Positions 9,335 to 18,256 of a stretch of DNA of 46,309 nucleotides are shown piece by piece (the stretch's first letter is position 1; each line of letters opens with the position of its first letter). The notes beneath the pieces were generated by a model. The model was not told the origin of the DNA. It was given only the letters and a program-made list of their open reading frames with translations, and did not search any database. Position numbers and translations under genes: made by a program. Origin of the DNA: Nitrosospira sp. (lineage in GTDB: Bacteria; Pseudomonadota; Gammaproteobacteria; Burkholderiales; Nitrosomonadaceae); the NCBI GenBank assembly GCA_013697655.1, contig JACCWK010000162.1, forward strand, positions 1 through 46,309. Direction: 5' to 3'.

Positions 9335-11428
9335 TTATTCAGCTATGCCTCCCGTCTGCTTGGCGGCCAACTCCATAAGCAGCATCTCTTGAGCACATAA
9401 TTTCTTGCTTCTACGGGCAGATCTAAGATGATAATTCCCATCGCTGTCCATTTCCCATGCCTGTCTGTTATCTTTGAGATAAACATTCAAACCTTCGACG
9501 AGAACACGTTTTTTCAGTTTCATATCCAGAACGGGGAAGCATATTTCGATACGGCGAAAAAAATTCCGATCCATCCAATCAGCACTGGAAAGATATATGG
9601 CGTGGGCGCCGCCACTATGAAAATAGAAAATTCTGGTGTGTTCAAGAAAACGGCCAATTATTGAACGAACCCGGATGTTTTCCGACAGCCCCACGATGCC
9701 GGGACGCAGAGCGCATACGCCGCGAATGATGAGATCGATTTTTACACCAGCGCCTGAGGCAACATAGAGGGCCTTAATAATTTCCGGCTCAAGTAATGCA
9801 TTCATTTTGGCAATAATACGCGCGGGCTTCCCCGCTTTAGCATTCTGAACTTCGTTATCAATAGCTATAAGCATTTGGCTGTGAATACTGAATGGAGACT
9901 GCCAAAGATGCTTCAATTTTCCCGCCTTGCCCAGTCCAGTCAGCTGCATGAATACCTCATTCACATCCGCGCAGACTTCTTCGTTGCAGGTAAACAAGCC
10001 AAAATCGGTATAAAGCCGGGCGGTGCTGGGGTGATAATTGCCAGTACCTACGTGCACATAACGCCGCAGTCTGCCGTCTTCACGACGCACTACCATTGCC
10101 ATCTTGGCATGAGTTTTGTGACCTACCACGCCATATACCACGTGGGCACCAACTTCTTCCAGGCGACTAGCCCAGTTGATATTGGCTTCCTCATCGAAAC
10201 GCGCCAGCAATTCCACGACTACCGTTACTTCTTTGCCGCTACTTGCCGCGGCGACAAGAGCCGTCATTACCAATGAGTCGATTCCGGTACGGTAGACGGT
10301 CTGTTTGATCGCCACGACGCCGGGATCCAGTGCCGCCTGCTGAATGAAATGAAGCACCGGCTGAAACGATTGGTAAGGATGGTGCAATAGGATGTCGTTC
10401 TTGCTGATCATCTGAAAAATATCAACCGCTTTCTTTTTTTGCAGGGTTAGCGGCAGGCCAGGGATAAATGGTGGGTATTTCAGATTGGGACGCTCAATAC
10501 GATCCGGAACCTGCATCAACCGCGCCAGATTCACCGGACCTTCCACTTGATAGAAATCATCGCGGGACAGTCCAAGCTGTTCCAGCAAAAAATCCGCCAT
10601 GTGTGGGGGACAATTGTCTGCCACTTCCAGTCGAACTGCGTTACCGAAATGTCGCTGGGGCAGTTCACCTTGCAATGCAATCCGCAGGTTTTTGACTTCT
10701 TCCTCATCCACAAATAAATCGCTATTGCGGGTGGCACGGAATTGATAGCAACCTCGCACGCTCATGCCAGAAAACAATTCGCCCACATGGGCGTGCAGGA
10801 TGGATGACAGAAATACGAAGTTATACTCGCTGTTGCTGATCTCATTAGGCAGCGTTATTACCCGTGGCAATACCCGTGGCGCTTGTACGATAGCCGTTCC
10901 GGAACTGCGCCCAAATGCATCCTTGCCTTCCAGCTCAACTGCAAAATTTAAACTTTTGTTGAGCATCCGGGGGAAAGGATGTGAAATATCAAGCCCTATC
11001 GGCGTTAACACCGGCATCAGCTCGCGGAAGAAAAAAGCCTTGATCCATTCGCGCTGAATGTCGTTCCAGGCATTACGGCGCAAAAAACGGATACCCTCCT
11101 TTGCAAGGCCGGGCAAGATATGCTGATTCAATATCTGATACTGGCGTGCTACCAGCGAATGAGTCTGCTCCGACACGAGCTTGAATACTTGATGCGGGAC
11201 CATACCATCCGGACCGAAACCAGGGGTATCCAATTTTATCTGCTCCTTCAGTCCTGCAACACGAACCTCGAAAAACTCGTCAAGATTACTGCTGACTATG
11301 CAAAGAAATTTCAGGCGCTCCAGAAGAGGATTATCCTTATTCTCCGCCTGAGCAAGCACCCGTCGATTAAATTCGACTTGACCGAGCTCCCGGTTGAGAA
11401 ATTGGTTGCCAATTGATTGATTTGTCAT
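9335..11428 (-). CDS. ppk1: Polyphosphate kinase 1
   Basis: Reversibly transfers the terminal phosphate of ATP to inorganic polyphosphate, at the inner membrane or in the cytoplasm. The 697-residue length is typical. Family landmarks are the N-terminal FLNRELGQVEFNRRVL, SSNLDEFFEVRVAG, the ATP-site region VVAIKQTVYR, and the phospholipase-D-like GHKTHAKMAMVVRRE, whose His (about 440) corresponds to the autophosphorylated histidine, followed by HVGTGNYHPSTARLYTD. A second HxK-like region near residue 590 reads LEHTRIFYFH. The ATG at 11428 lacks a strong SD. It probably shares a transcript with the CYTH-CHAD gene downstream. No exopolyphosphatase gene is in the window. Confidence 0.96.
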   Translation of the reverse strand: MTNQSIGNQFLNRELGQVEFNRRVLAQAENKDNPLLERLKFLCIVSSNLDEFFEVRVAGLKEQIKLDTPGFGPDGMVPHQVFKLVSEQTHSLVARQYQILNQHILPGLAKEGIRFLRRNAWNDIQREWIKAFFFRELMPVLTPIGLDISHPFPRMLNKSLNFAVELEGKDAFGRSSGTAIVQAPRVLPRVITLPNEISNSEYNFVFLSSILHAHVGELFSGMSVRGCYQFRATRNSDLFVDEEEVKNLRIALQGELPQRHFGNAVRLEVADNCPPHMADFLLEQLGLSRDDFYQVEGPVNLARLMQVPDRIERPNLKYPPFIPGLPLTLQKKKAVDIFQMISKNDILLHHPYQSFQPVLHFIQQAALDPGVVAIKQTVYRTGIDSLVMTALVAAASSGKEVTVVVELLARFDEEANINWASRLEEVGAHVVYGVVGHKTHAKMAMVVRREDGRLRRYVHVGTGNYHPSTARLYTDFGLFTCNEEVCADVNEVFMQLTGLGKAGKLKHLWQSPFSIHSQMLIAIDNEVQNAKAGKPARIIAKMNALLEPEIIKALYVASGAGVKIDLIIRGVCALRPGIVGLSENIRVRSIIGRFLEHTRIFYFHSGGAHAIYLSSADWMDRNFFRRIEICFPVLDMKLKKRVLVEGLNVYLKDNRQAWEMDSDGNYHLRSARRSKKLCAQEMLLMELAAKQTGGIAE

Positions 11429-11532
11429 GGAAAAAAGACCTGCAGCAATTGCTCCTGCACTGGCTTACTTATCCGAGTGCCCTGTAAACTACGTAAGTGA
11501 TGTTTTCACTGAAAGGCGGTTTCCGGCTATTT

Positions 11533-11805
11533 TTATTTCGCCGGAGGGACGTAGCTGAGAGGTTGCTCCGCCCCCGCTCCGAAGAAATAGGCCTCGAGTT
11601 GTTCGGCCAGATATTTGCGTGCTTTGATATCTGACAGATTCAGTCGATTTTCATTGACCAGCATGGTCTGATGTTTGATCCATCCACCCCATGCCTCTTT
11701 CGATACATTATCGAAAATACGCTTTCCCAACTCGCCTGGATAAGATTGAAAATCCAATCCTTCCGCTTCACAGCCGAGTTTAATGCATTGAACGAGTCGT
11801 GCCAT
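11533..11805 (-). CDS. yggX: Fe(2+)-trafficking protein YggX
   Basis: Small cytoplasmic protein (90 residues) associated with iron trafficking and protection of Fe-S clusters from oxidation. The family features are clear: [11 protein letters not shown] with the conserved Cys, [18 protein letters not shown], and the [19 protein letters not shown] core near residues 40-58. GGAGAAG lies shortly before the ATG at 11805. It sits between argA and ppk1 on the same strand with gaps near 100 bases. In a chemolithotroph rich in haem and Fe-S enzymes the role is plausible but general. Confidence 0.95.
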   Translation of the reverse strand: MARLVQCIKLGCEAEGLDFQSYPGELGKRIFDNVSKEAWGGWIKHQTMLVNENRLNLSDIKARKYLAEQLEAYFFGAGAEQPLSYVPPAK

Positions 11806-11901
11806 TGATCTTCTCCAACGTGAAAACTAGCGTAACCTTTTTATATGCCATGCATCCGTTAAGAAAATGCATATCGGATTCATATCTACTTTTCCGATCC
11901 A

Positions 11902-13242
11902 CTATATATCTTTTACGAATACCTTAGAGCGGCGCTGATAATTGTAAAGTCCCTGTTTGGCTTTAGGCAGTTCCCCTACCTCTGTTTCGAGAAACCCGCG
12001 TTCGACAAACCAATGGGAAGCACGGGTGGTGAGTACAAATAATCTCTTGCAGCCCTGAGACTGGGCCCTGATTTCTATATTCTTGAGCAGTGTATCACCG
12101 CATCCCGTGCTACGATAATCGGCATGCACGGTCAGGCAGGCAAGTTCGCCTGCCTTGTCGTCTGGGAATGGATACAGCGCGGCGCAACCCACTATCATGC
12201 GATCATGTTCGACCACAACAAAGCGTCCGATTTCCATTTCAAGGAGTTCGCGGCTGCGCCTTACCAGAGTCCCATCGATTTCGAGCGACTCAATCAATTG
12301 CAGGATACCTCCAACATCGTCTATCCTTGCGTCCCGCAAGTTTTGCAATGGCCCTTCCGATATCATGCTTCCGATGCCACTATGAGTGAACAACTCCTGC
12401 AATACTGCGCCATCAACATGACGACTGATGAGGTGAACGCGCGACACGCCTCCTTCACAAGCCTTAACAGCAAAGGGCAGATACAATTGGGCATCGTCGG
12501 ATAGCTTTGCGGTTTTATTTGAAAGTTCTTGGAGTAACGTTTTGCCGTTGGCCACAGTCAGTTCGCGCAGCAGGGATGTCTCGGCACTGGCAGGGCATTC
12601 TGTCTCTATGCCCGCGGTATCCATCAAGAAAATAAGTTTCTCAGCTTTGAGCGCGATCGCTGCTTCAGCCGCAACATCTTCCAGCGTAAGATTAAAAATT
12701 TCGCCGGTGGGCGAGTAACCCAACGGCGAGAGCAGGACCAGCTCGCCTTGTTCTAGCCGGGAACGGATGGCTGCAGTATCCATCTTGCGTACTTCGCCGG
12801 TGTACATCAGATCAACACCTTCTATTACGCCTACCGGGCGAGCGGTGACAAAATTTCCGCTGGCAACGCGAATGGCGGCATTCGCCATGGGAGAATTTGG
12901 TAAACCCATTGACAGCAATGCCTCAATTTCGACGCGGACCCGCCCTATAGACTCCTTCACGCACTGTAGCGTTGCAGCGTCGGTAACTCGCATTCCTCTG
13001 ACGTATGTGGTTCGTAACTTGCGCTCGTCCAGACGATTTTCAATTTGCGGACGCGCACCGTGCACCAGCACAAGGCGCACGCCCAGGCTGGCCAACAAGT
13101 TAAGATCATGAACAAGCTCGACAAACTTTCCATCAGCCACCACCTCACCGCCAAAAGCAACGACAAAGATTTTGCTGCGGAATGCGTTGACGTAAGGCGC
13201 CACCGAACGGAACCAGGTCACAAAATCCGTGCTGGATCTCAC
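11902..13242 (-). CDS. argA: Amino-acid N-acetyltransferase (N-acetylglutamate synthase)
   Basis: First step of arginine synthesis: acetyl-CoA plus glutamate gives N-acetylglutamate. The 446-residue protein has the ArgA two-domain layout: an amino-acid-kinase-like domain (about 1-290; VVAFGGEVVADG, VLVHGARPQIE, SPLGYSPTGEIFNLTLEDVA) that binds arginine as inhibitor in this family, then a GNAT acetyltransferase domain (about 300-446; LACLTVHADYRSTGCGDTLL as the acetyl-CoA loop and VERGFLETEVGELP). Typical feedback control by arginine is expected but not proved here. It stands alone rather than in an arg operon, between rsmE and yggX. Confidence 0.95.
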   Translation of the reverse strand: MRSSTDFVTWFRSVAPYVNAFRSKIFVVAFGGEVVADGKFVELVHDLNLLASLGVRLVLVHGARPQIENRLDERKLRTTYVRGMRVTDAATLQCVKESIGRVRVEIEALLSMGLPNSPMANAAIRVASGNFVTARPVGVIEGVDLMYTGEVRKMDTAAIRSRLEQGELVLLSPLGYSPTGEIFNLTLEDVAAEAAIALKAEKLIFLMDTAGIETECPASAETSLLRELTVANGKTLLQELSNKTAKLSDDAQLYLPFAVKACEGGVSRVHLISRHVDGAVLQELFTHSGIGSMISEGPLQNLRDARIDDVGGILQLIESLEIDGTLVRRSRELLEMEIGRFVVVEHDRMIVGCAALYPFPDDKAGELACLTVHADYRSTGCGDTLLKNIEIRAQSQGCKRLFVLTTRASHWFVERGFLETEVGELPKAKQGLYNYQRRSKVFVKDI

Positions 13243-13371
13243 GCTTTGAGTTGATACATTGAAGGATGCATGATCTATTCCATTTTAAATAAAACGAAAT
13301 CAAAATACCATATGACAGATACAACTCATCGGGAGTCTATAACCAGAACTCCACATAACTGAAATCACAGT

Positions 13372-14139
13372 TCAATAGTCGCCCCATCGCATCTGCATCG
13401 CCGCAACTGCCGCCAGTGCGGCGCTTTCAGTGCGGAATATTCGCTTACCCAGGCGCAATGAAATAAATCCAGAGACCAGAGCGGCAGCCTCTTCCTCTGA
13501 GGTTAAGCCGCCCTCCGGTCCAACTAGGAGGGTTAGGGCAGTAGTAGCGGAAGCCTCGGGGAAATCGCGCAATCCCTTCTTTGCGGTGGGTGATAGAAGA
13601 AAATGCAAGTTAGAAAGGGTACCATCCCTCAAATTCTTCCATTCTTTAACTTGCGTGCCAAGCCAGTCGGCCAATGATATTAGCGGCAGCACTTGCGGAA
13701 TACGATTTCTACCGCATTGCTCGCAAGCAGAAATGACGACCTGCTGCCAGTGCTTCATCCGTCTTTCGGCTCGCTCGCCCGAGAGTCTTACCACGCTACG
13801 CTTCGTGTCGAGGGGCTGAATACTGCTGACACCCAGTTCCACTGCCTTTTGTACAAGCCAATCCATTTTTTCGCTAGCGCAGACAGCCTGCGCCAGCGTG
13901 ATGACGAGGGGCGACTCACGTTCAATGTCCAGGTATTTTTCAATTACAATTGCAACGCCGTTTTTACTGATATTTCCGATAGCAGCCTGAAACTCGCCCC
14001 CATTGCCATTAAACAAAATTATTGAGTCGCCTTGCTTCAGCCTCAACACGCGTGAGGCGTGGTGTGCAACGTTAGCAGGTAATTCAATGGCCTGACCGGC
14101 AGTAAACTTTCCAGGGCAGTAAAATCGGGGAGGTGCCAT
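13372..14139 (-). CDS. rsmE: 16S rRNA (uracil-1498-N3)-methyltransferase
   Basis: SAM-dependent SPOUT methyltransferase that modifies U1498 of 16S rRNA. The 255-residue protein begins with the RNA-binding PUA-like part (PRFYCPGKF, HHASRVLRLKQGD, FNGNGGEF) and ends with the SPOUT knot: CASEKMDWLVQKAVELGV, SERAERRMKHWQQVVISACEQ, LLVGPEGGLTSEE and LGKRIFRTESAAL. All are strongly conserved in RsmE. It is separated from argA by 129 bases and diverges from the thioredoxin-fold gene at 14357 across a 217-base gap that should hold both promoters. Confidence 0.96.
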   Translation of the reverse strand: MAPPRFYCPGKFTAGQAIELPANVAHHASRVLRLKQGDSIILFNGNGGEFQAAIGNISKNGVAIVIEKYLDIERESPLVITLAQAVCASEKMDWLVQKAVELGVSSIQPLDTKRSVVRLSGERAERRMKHWQQVVISACEQCGRNRIPQVLPLISLADWLGTQVKEWKNLRDGTLSNLHFLLSPTAKKGLRDFPEASATTALTLLVGPEGGLTSEEEAAALVSGFISLRLGKRIFRTESAALAAVAAMQMRWGDY

Positions 14140-14356
14140 CGTTTTTGGAGCGTAGCAATTTAATGATATCTCTCATGATAATATAATGGCATCCCAACAA
14201 ACTTAAATTCGTCCCGAACGGCACTGTTTCTAAACTTTGGCGTTTCATGTATCAATTAATATCTGACACGCCCAATTATTTTTGCGCCGCTCCTGAGTGG
14301 GGGTTTTTGATTTTGATTGATACAAAAGATTATTTGTCATTTAGTCAGGAGAAAAC

Positions 14357-14914
14357 ATGGCAAGCTTGGAAACACCGGTTTGTGATTTCGGCTGGGGGGC
14401 AGTGGATTTCGATCTACCTGGAGTGGACGGAAGGCGCTATAACCTTGCATCGGTAAGAGGTGAAAACGGGTTACTCGTGATGTTTATCTCCAATCACTGC
14501 CCGTATGTGAAAGCGGTGCGGGATCGTATTATCCGCGACGTGAAGGAGTTGCGCCAGCACGGTATTGGGGCTATCGCCATTATGTCAAACGATCCCGCCG
14601 ATTATCCCGAGGATTCATTTGATAACATGGTACGAGTAGCAAAGGAATGCGACTTTCCCTTCCCGTACGTGTGGGACGAATCCCAGCAGGTAGCGAAAGC
14701 GTACGACGCAGTATGCACGCCAGATTTCTTCGGCCTGAACAACGGTCTCGAACTTCAATACCGCGGCCGCCTGGATGCTTCGCGCAAGGAGGCGGCGCCT
14801 TCTGACGCGCGTCGCGACCTCTTCGAAGGCATGCTCCAGGTTGCGGAAACCGGCCATGGACCCGATATACAGATTCCCAGCATTGGCTGCTCGATCAAAT
14901 GGCGGGCGGAATAA
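14357..14914 (+). CDS. Thioredoxin-family (AhpC/TSA-like) protein
   Basis: A 185-residue thioredoxin-fold protein of the group often annotated as thioredoxin family or alkyl hydroperoxide reductase/TSA-related. After LPGVDGRRYNLASVRGENGLLVMF comes ISNHCPYV (about 46-53), which keeps one Cys in place of the CxxC of thioredoxin; later Cys residues occur in KECDFPFPY, AVCTPDFFG and SIGCSIKW. AVCTPDFFGL includes the cis-proline region of the fold. It is probably a cytoplasmic redox protein; no signal peptide is seen. GGAG lies about 7 bases before the ATG. Its stop is 3 bases from the GTG of the downstream IMPase-family gene, so the two are co-translated. The substrate is unknown. Confidence 0.85.
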   Translation: MASLETPVCDFGWGAVDFDLPGVDGRRYNLASVRGENGLLVMFISNHCPYVKAVRDRIIRDVKELRQHGIGAIAIMSNDPADYPEDSFDNMVRVAKECDFPFPYVWDESQQVAKAYDAVCTPDFFGLNNGLELQYRGRLDASRKEAAPSDARRDLFEGMLQVAETGHGPDIQIPSIGCSIKWRAE

Positions 14915-14917
14915 CAG

Positions 14918-15700
14918 GTGCTCGAGGCGGTCATTGCTGCGGTCAAAGCAGTTGCACAACAGGAAATCCTGCCGCGCTACATGAAAGTAGCGCGGCAGCG
15001 CAAGGCGGATGGTAGCCTCTTCACAGAAGCAGATCTCGCCACCCAGGAGGCATTGTCGCGCGAATTGCGGAAGATTTATGCAGGCCCCATGGTGGCGGAA
15101 GAGATGGCGGAACAGGAGCAGGTTGCTCACTGGCGCGCGGGCAATGCCGGGCTATGGTGTATGGATCCCATAGACGGCACTTCCAATTTCGTCAATGGCT
15201 TGCCCTATTTTGCCGTCTCAGTGGCGCTCATGCGTCAGGGCCGAAGCGTACTGGGCGTGGTTTATAACCCGGTTTCAGATGAGATGTTCTATGCCGAGCG
15301 AGGCAGGGGCTCGTATCTTAATGGCGAAAAACTACCGATAAAAGAACATGTGCCGCCATTAAGAAGCGCAATGGCAAATATCGATTTAAAGCGTCTCAGC
15401 GCCAAACTTGCAAAAAGTGTGTGCATTGCGCGGCCTTTCTCTTCCCAGCGTAATTACGGTTCATGTGCGCTCGAGTGGTGTTACACCGCAGCCGGCCGAT
15501 TCGACCTCTACCTGCATGGCGGCCAAAAGCCGTGGGACTACGCAGCTGGCTGCCTCATCCTGCAAGAGGCGGGGGGACACATGTGCGGGCTGGATAAGGA
15601 TGATTTCTGGGCCGAACCGCTTTGGCAGCGTTCGGCCATCGCTGCGCTGGATCCAGATCTATTCATGCAATGGCGGGACTGGGTGCGAGCGCATCGCTAG
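14918..15700 (+). CDS. Inositol monophosphatase family protein
   Basis: Mg2+-dependent phosphatase of the IMPase/CysQ/HisN superfamily, 260 residues. The metal-binding motifs are clear: GPMVAEEMAEQ (Glu ligand), the signature MDPIDGTSNFVNGLPYFAVS in the middle, and the C-terminal PWDYAAGCLILQEAGG. The family covers inositol-1-phosphatase, histidinol phosphatase and 3'-phosphoadenosine phosphatase, and the sequence alone does not decide between them. The start is GTG at 14918, three bases after the upstream stop, with the CAGG just before it as the only SD-like element. The partnership with a thioredoxin-fold protein has no evident metabolic meaning. Confidence 0.88.
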   Translation: MLEAVIAAVKAVAQQEILPRYMKVARQRKADGSLFTEADLATQEALSRELRKIYAGPMVAEEMAEQEQVAHWRAGNAGLWCMDPIDGTSNFVNGLPYFAVSVALMRQGRSVLGVVYNPVSDEMFYAERGRGSYLNGEKLPIKEHVPPLRSAMANIDLKRLSAKLAKSVCIARPFSSQRNYGSCALEWCYTAAGRFDLYLHGGQKPWDYAAGCLILQEAGGHMCGLDKDDFWAEPLWQRSAIAALDPDLFMQWRDWVRAHR

Positions 15701-15879
15701 TATATGCCTATAATACCAAGCTAACTATTAGCTTGACCAGGTAAAAATCACTTGTTAAATTGTGGCCTATCTTAGGCAGAAATAATCCTGTTTCTGTCCA
15801 CCTACCGCATCTGGTCTGCACCACGTCAGGCAGGATACCTTAAAGGTACCCGCCAGGTATTGGTCAGGATAACTGTGGA
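15701..15879. other. Gap between convergent genes, with a palindrome
   Basis: AAGCTAA-CTA-TTAGCTT at 15718-15734 is a perfect 7-bp inverted repeat 17 bases after the IMPase stop. It lacks a T run on either strand, so it is at best a weak bidirectional terminator between the IMPase-family gene and the convergent esterase. No ORF was seen. Confidence 0.35.
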
Positions 15880-16893
15880 TTACTTATCAGCCTGCTCACC
15901 ATTCAAACTATCAAACATTGCTTGTCCATAATAGCTATGGATAAATGTAGTAGGATGCAAAATGTCCCAGAAATAAAAAGGATGACCAAGATTGCCAGTA
16001 ACGTTGACGTCCGGACATTTTGTGGGATCAGTGAAAAGGCAACTTGAAGCGCCTGTTCCAGGAGCAATAAATTCTAGGGCAGGTGGAGTAAGGATGACAG
16101 ACTCCGAAGCAACAGTGCCCGTGCTCAAAAGATTTTGCGTTACCGAAAAAATGTCGACGAGGGTGATTTTTGCACCTTTTAGTCGAATTGCCAATTCATC
16201 CCCAGCTCTCTCCAATAAAGCGTTATGGCTTTCGGTAAGTTGAGCTAATTGTTTCGACCCTCCCGCGATGGGCGCCAAACTCAAGTCGGGCAGGTTCGGT
16301 ACAAGAAAATTTCGCGCACCAAGAGAATAGAGCGTTTCTATAGTTTTGGTGATATTTGCCACAACATCAACTGGCTTAACCGGTTCATCCGGTGTGGAGA
16401 AAATATAATCGTTAGCTCCCGTCCACACCACGAAAAGTGCCCCCGCTTGAGGCTTTTTGCCTTTCAATGCTTTTCGAAACAGCTCTACTTGACCCAGCGT
16501 TCCTGGCACAAAAAAACCTCCCGGCGTTTGGTTTACATAACCTGACGTTGATCCGCCGAATGCAAGGCTAATACCGCCGTCGAGCGTAAGCCCCTTCTTT
16601 GACAAAAATGGAGTAAGAAGCGCTTTGTTGTCCTTCTTCACCAGACGCCAGAGATACTCAACCGAAACCGGACCATTCGAAAAACGCCCGTTATAGTAGG
16701 TTCTATGGGGGCTTTCAGAGGGCGGTATCGACGGAACAATTCCTTGAGCCTTGGTAAGAATAACGTCGTTTCCGGTATCGGACAAGCTGTCGCCAAATAC
16801 ATAGAATGCATCGTTTTTTGGGGACGCAGCCAAACTCGCCGGGAACGCAAAAACTATTAATAACAGCAACCACAACCTGACAGCATTTTTCAT
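15880..16893 (-). CDS. Secreted GDSL-family esterase/lipase
   Basis: An SGNH/GDSL hydrolase of 337 residues (lecithinase/haemolysin-like group) predicted to be exported. A signal peptide is evident (MKNAVRLWLLLLIVFAFPAS, cleavage near residue 23). Block I is FYVFGDSLSDTGND with the catalytic Ser; the oxyanion Gly lies in LAFGGSTSGY; block III is VVWTGANDYIF with the conserved Asn; and the catalytic Asp/His pair lies in the C-terminal WDILHPTTFIHSYYG. There is no autotransporter barrel, so the product is periplasmic or secreted. AAAGGGG precedes the ATG at 16893, next to a GACCCC/GGGGTC hairpin. It could act on acyl esters of the envelope, but no substrate is shown. Confidence 0.9.
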   Translation of the reverse strand: MKNAVRLWLLLLIVFAFPASLAASPKNDAFYVFGDSLSDTGNDVILTKAQGIVPSIPPSESPHRTYYNGRFSNGPVSVEYLWRLVKKDNKALLTPFLSKKGLTLDGGISLAFGGSTSGYVNQTPGGFFVPGTLGQVELFRKALKGKKPQAGALFVVWTGANDYIFSTPDEPVKPVDVVANITKTIETLYSLGARNFLVPNLPDLSLAPIAGGSKQLAQLTESHNALLERAGDELAIRLKGAKITLVDIFSVTQNLLSTGTVASESVILTPPALEFIAPGTGASSCLFTDPTKCPDVNVTGNLGHPFYFWDILHPTTFIHSYYGQAMFDSLNGEQADK

Positions 16894-17228
16894 TTTTTCC
16901 CCTTTATATGACGACCCCTGTGGGGGTCAAACTAATCCTATCCATCCCCTCGCAACATGCCCAAGATCCGAAAAACAGATCACACAAAAACTATGAAACA
17001 CTTCTATCCAAAACGGCCTACATAATTGACTTCATCAGCAAACGAGCCCTAACCGTAGAAATCCCCTCCCCAGGTCAGAATCCGGCCTTAAATTGTCGTT
17101 TTTTAGCGACACAAGAATACTATTATAAACAATATGTTAATTTAATTTCAAGATAACTCGCTTGATTTGGAGACAGACAGACCCGGAGGAGAGTAATTAA
17201 GATGCTGATTATATATGGTTAAGAAATC

Positions 17229-17244
17229 TGGCATGAATCGTGCT
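17229..17244 (+). promoter_or_regulatory. Candidate sigma-54 promoter upstream of the FeeM-like gene
   Basis: TGGCATGAATCGTGCT keeps the essential GG and GC dinucleotides at the required spacing but differs from the TGGCAC-N5-TTGC consensus at two positions. It would leave a leader of roughly 215 bases before 17471. It is weaker than the site upstream of the PEP-CTERM gene and is given only as a candidate. Confidence 0.3.
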
Positions 17245-17410
17245 TTATAGTTAGGCAAGCAATTTCACCCTAGACGTTTCGGCAAATACAAGAGTTCGGC
17301 AACATGCGACACAACCTCAAACCGTCCGTAATTACTCACCTTAATCAGTTTTCATAAGACATGTTTGCCGCCTGTTCATTGCAAAAATGGAACGACTGAA
17401 ATCTGCATGC

Positions 17411-17422
17411 GTGCCAAGGCAC
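17411..17422. promoter_or_regulatory. Short palindrome, possible operator
   Basis: GTGCC-AA-GGCAC, 48 bases upstream of the FeeM-like start, is a perfect two-fold symmetric site of operator size. No regulator is identified. Confidence 0.25.
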
Positions 17423-17470
17423 TGTTATTAATAATTGAATCAATCCGATTAATCTCTAGACATTACTCTT

Positions 17471-18256
17471 ATGCAGCTATCCAACCATCAAAATTCGCAT
17501 ATTAATAGATCCCATTCTCCGTTACCTGTCGGAGATGGTGATTACTTTAAATCGCTGTCGATCAGGAATGAAGCATCTTTAGATGACGGTTCCAATCCCA
17601 AATGCGTTTTGAGTCACCCTAATTACAATATTTGCCTCGCCGACTCACCTAAACGACGCACTCTAGTAAATCAGCTTATAAAAAGCATGTACTCTTGGCG
17701 GGGCTATCATACGGAGCATTCCGTGCCATCGACACATAACGCTAATCGACTGATGTTTGAGGCATCCATCAAGCAAAAACCTGTCGGCACGCTCACGGTT
17801 GGACTCGATTCTCAAGCCGGAATGCTTGTAGACACACTTTACGAACGAGAGATTGTGCGTTTTCGCATGAAAAATAGTAAGCTCTGCGAATTGTCGAAAC
17901 TTGCTATAGATCCTTTGCATAGCTCAAGGGAATTGCTTGCTTCTTTAGTTAATCTCGCTTACATCTACGCGCGAGTCTTAAATAACGTAGATGATGCATT
18001 TATCGAAGTTAATCCGCGCCATGCAGGCTTCTACAAACGTATGTTAGGGTTTCGTCAGATTGGCGAAAAGCGTACCTGTCAACGGGTTGATGCACCAGCC
18101 GTGCTTATGCACCTAGAACTGGACCACATGGAAGAACAGATTTCCTATTTGGCGGGCTCGCATGAACCCGCAAAGGAAAGATCACTGTATGCCTATTTCC
18201 TAACTAAACGTGAGGAAGAAAAGGCAGCCAACAGTCTCAGGCAGTATATTAAATGA
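17471..18256 (+). CDS. FeeM-type N-acyl amino acid synthase-like acyltransferase
   Basis: A 261-residue GNAT-fold protein resembling FeeM, which condenses an acyl chain from acyl carrier protein with an amino acid such as tyrosine and is structurally related to acyl-homoserine-lactone synthases. Seen in the sequence: an N-terminal region with a Ser/Asn-rich start, YSWRGYH near 75-80, CELSKLAIDP at 139-148 (the acyl-donor strand) and EVNPRHAGFYKRMLGF at 179-194 (the C-terminal GNAT helix and strand). No signal peptide or membrane segment is visible, so it should be cytoplasmic. No clear SD precedes the ATG. Proteins of this type often accompany PEP-CTERM/exosortase systems, and a PEP-CTERM gene lies 318 bases downstream. 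Product identity is unknown. Confidence 0.75.
   Translation: MQLSNHQNSHINRSHSPLPVGDGDYFKSLSIRNEASLDDGSNPKCVLSHPNYNICLADSPKRRTLVNQLIKSMYSWRGYHTEHSVPSTHNANRLMFEASIKQKPVGTLTVGLDSQAGMLVDTLYEREIVRFRMKNSKLCELSKLAIDPLHSSRELLASLVNLAYIYARVLNNVDDAFIEVNPRHAGFYKRMLGFRQIGEKRTCQRVDAPAVLMHLELDHMEEQISYLAGSHEPAKERSLYAYFLTKREEEKAANSLRQYIK

Larger units (their letters stand above)
16894..17470. other. Long intergenic region between esterase and acyl synthase genes
   Basis: A 577-base AT-rich gap between divergent genes. It contains the inverted repeat GACCCC-TGTG-GGGGTC (16913-16928) just upstream of the esterase ribosome-binding site; a strong isolated SD (GGAGGAGAG, 17185-17193) followed by a six-codon ORF at 17202-17222; a sigma-54-like element at 17229-17244; and GTGCC-AA-GGCAC at 17411-17422. 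No larger coding region is visible on either strand. Confidence 0.5.

Noticed and set aside
17471-18256. Classical LuxI-type AHL synthase with a LuxR partner
   Set aside because: Motifs fit FeeM rather than LuxI, and no LuxR-type regulator is in the window.
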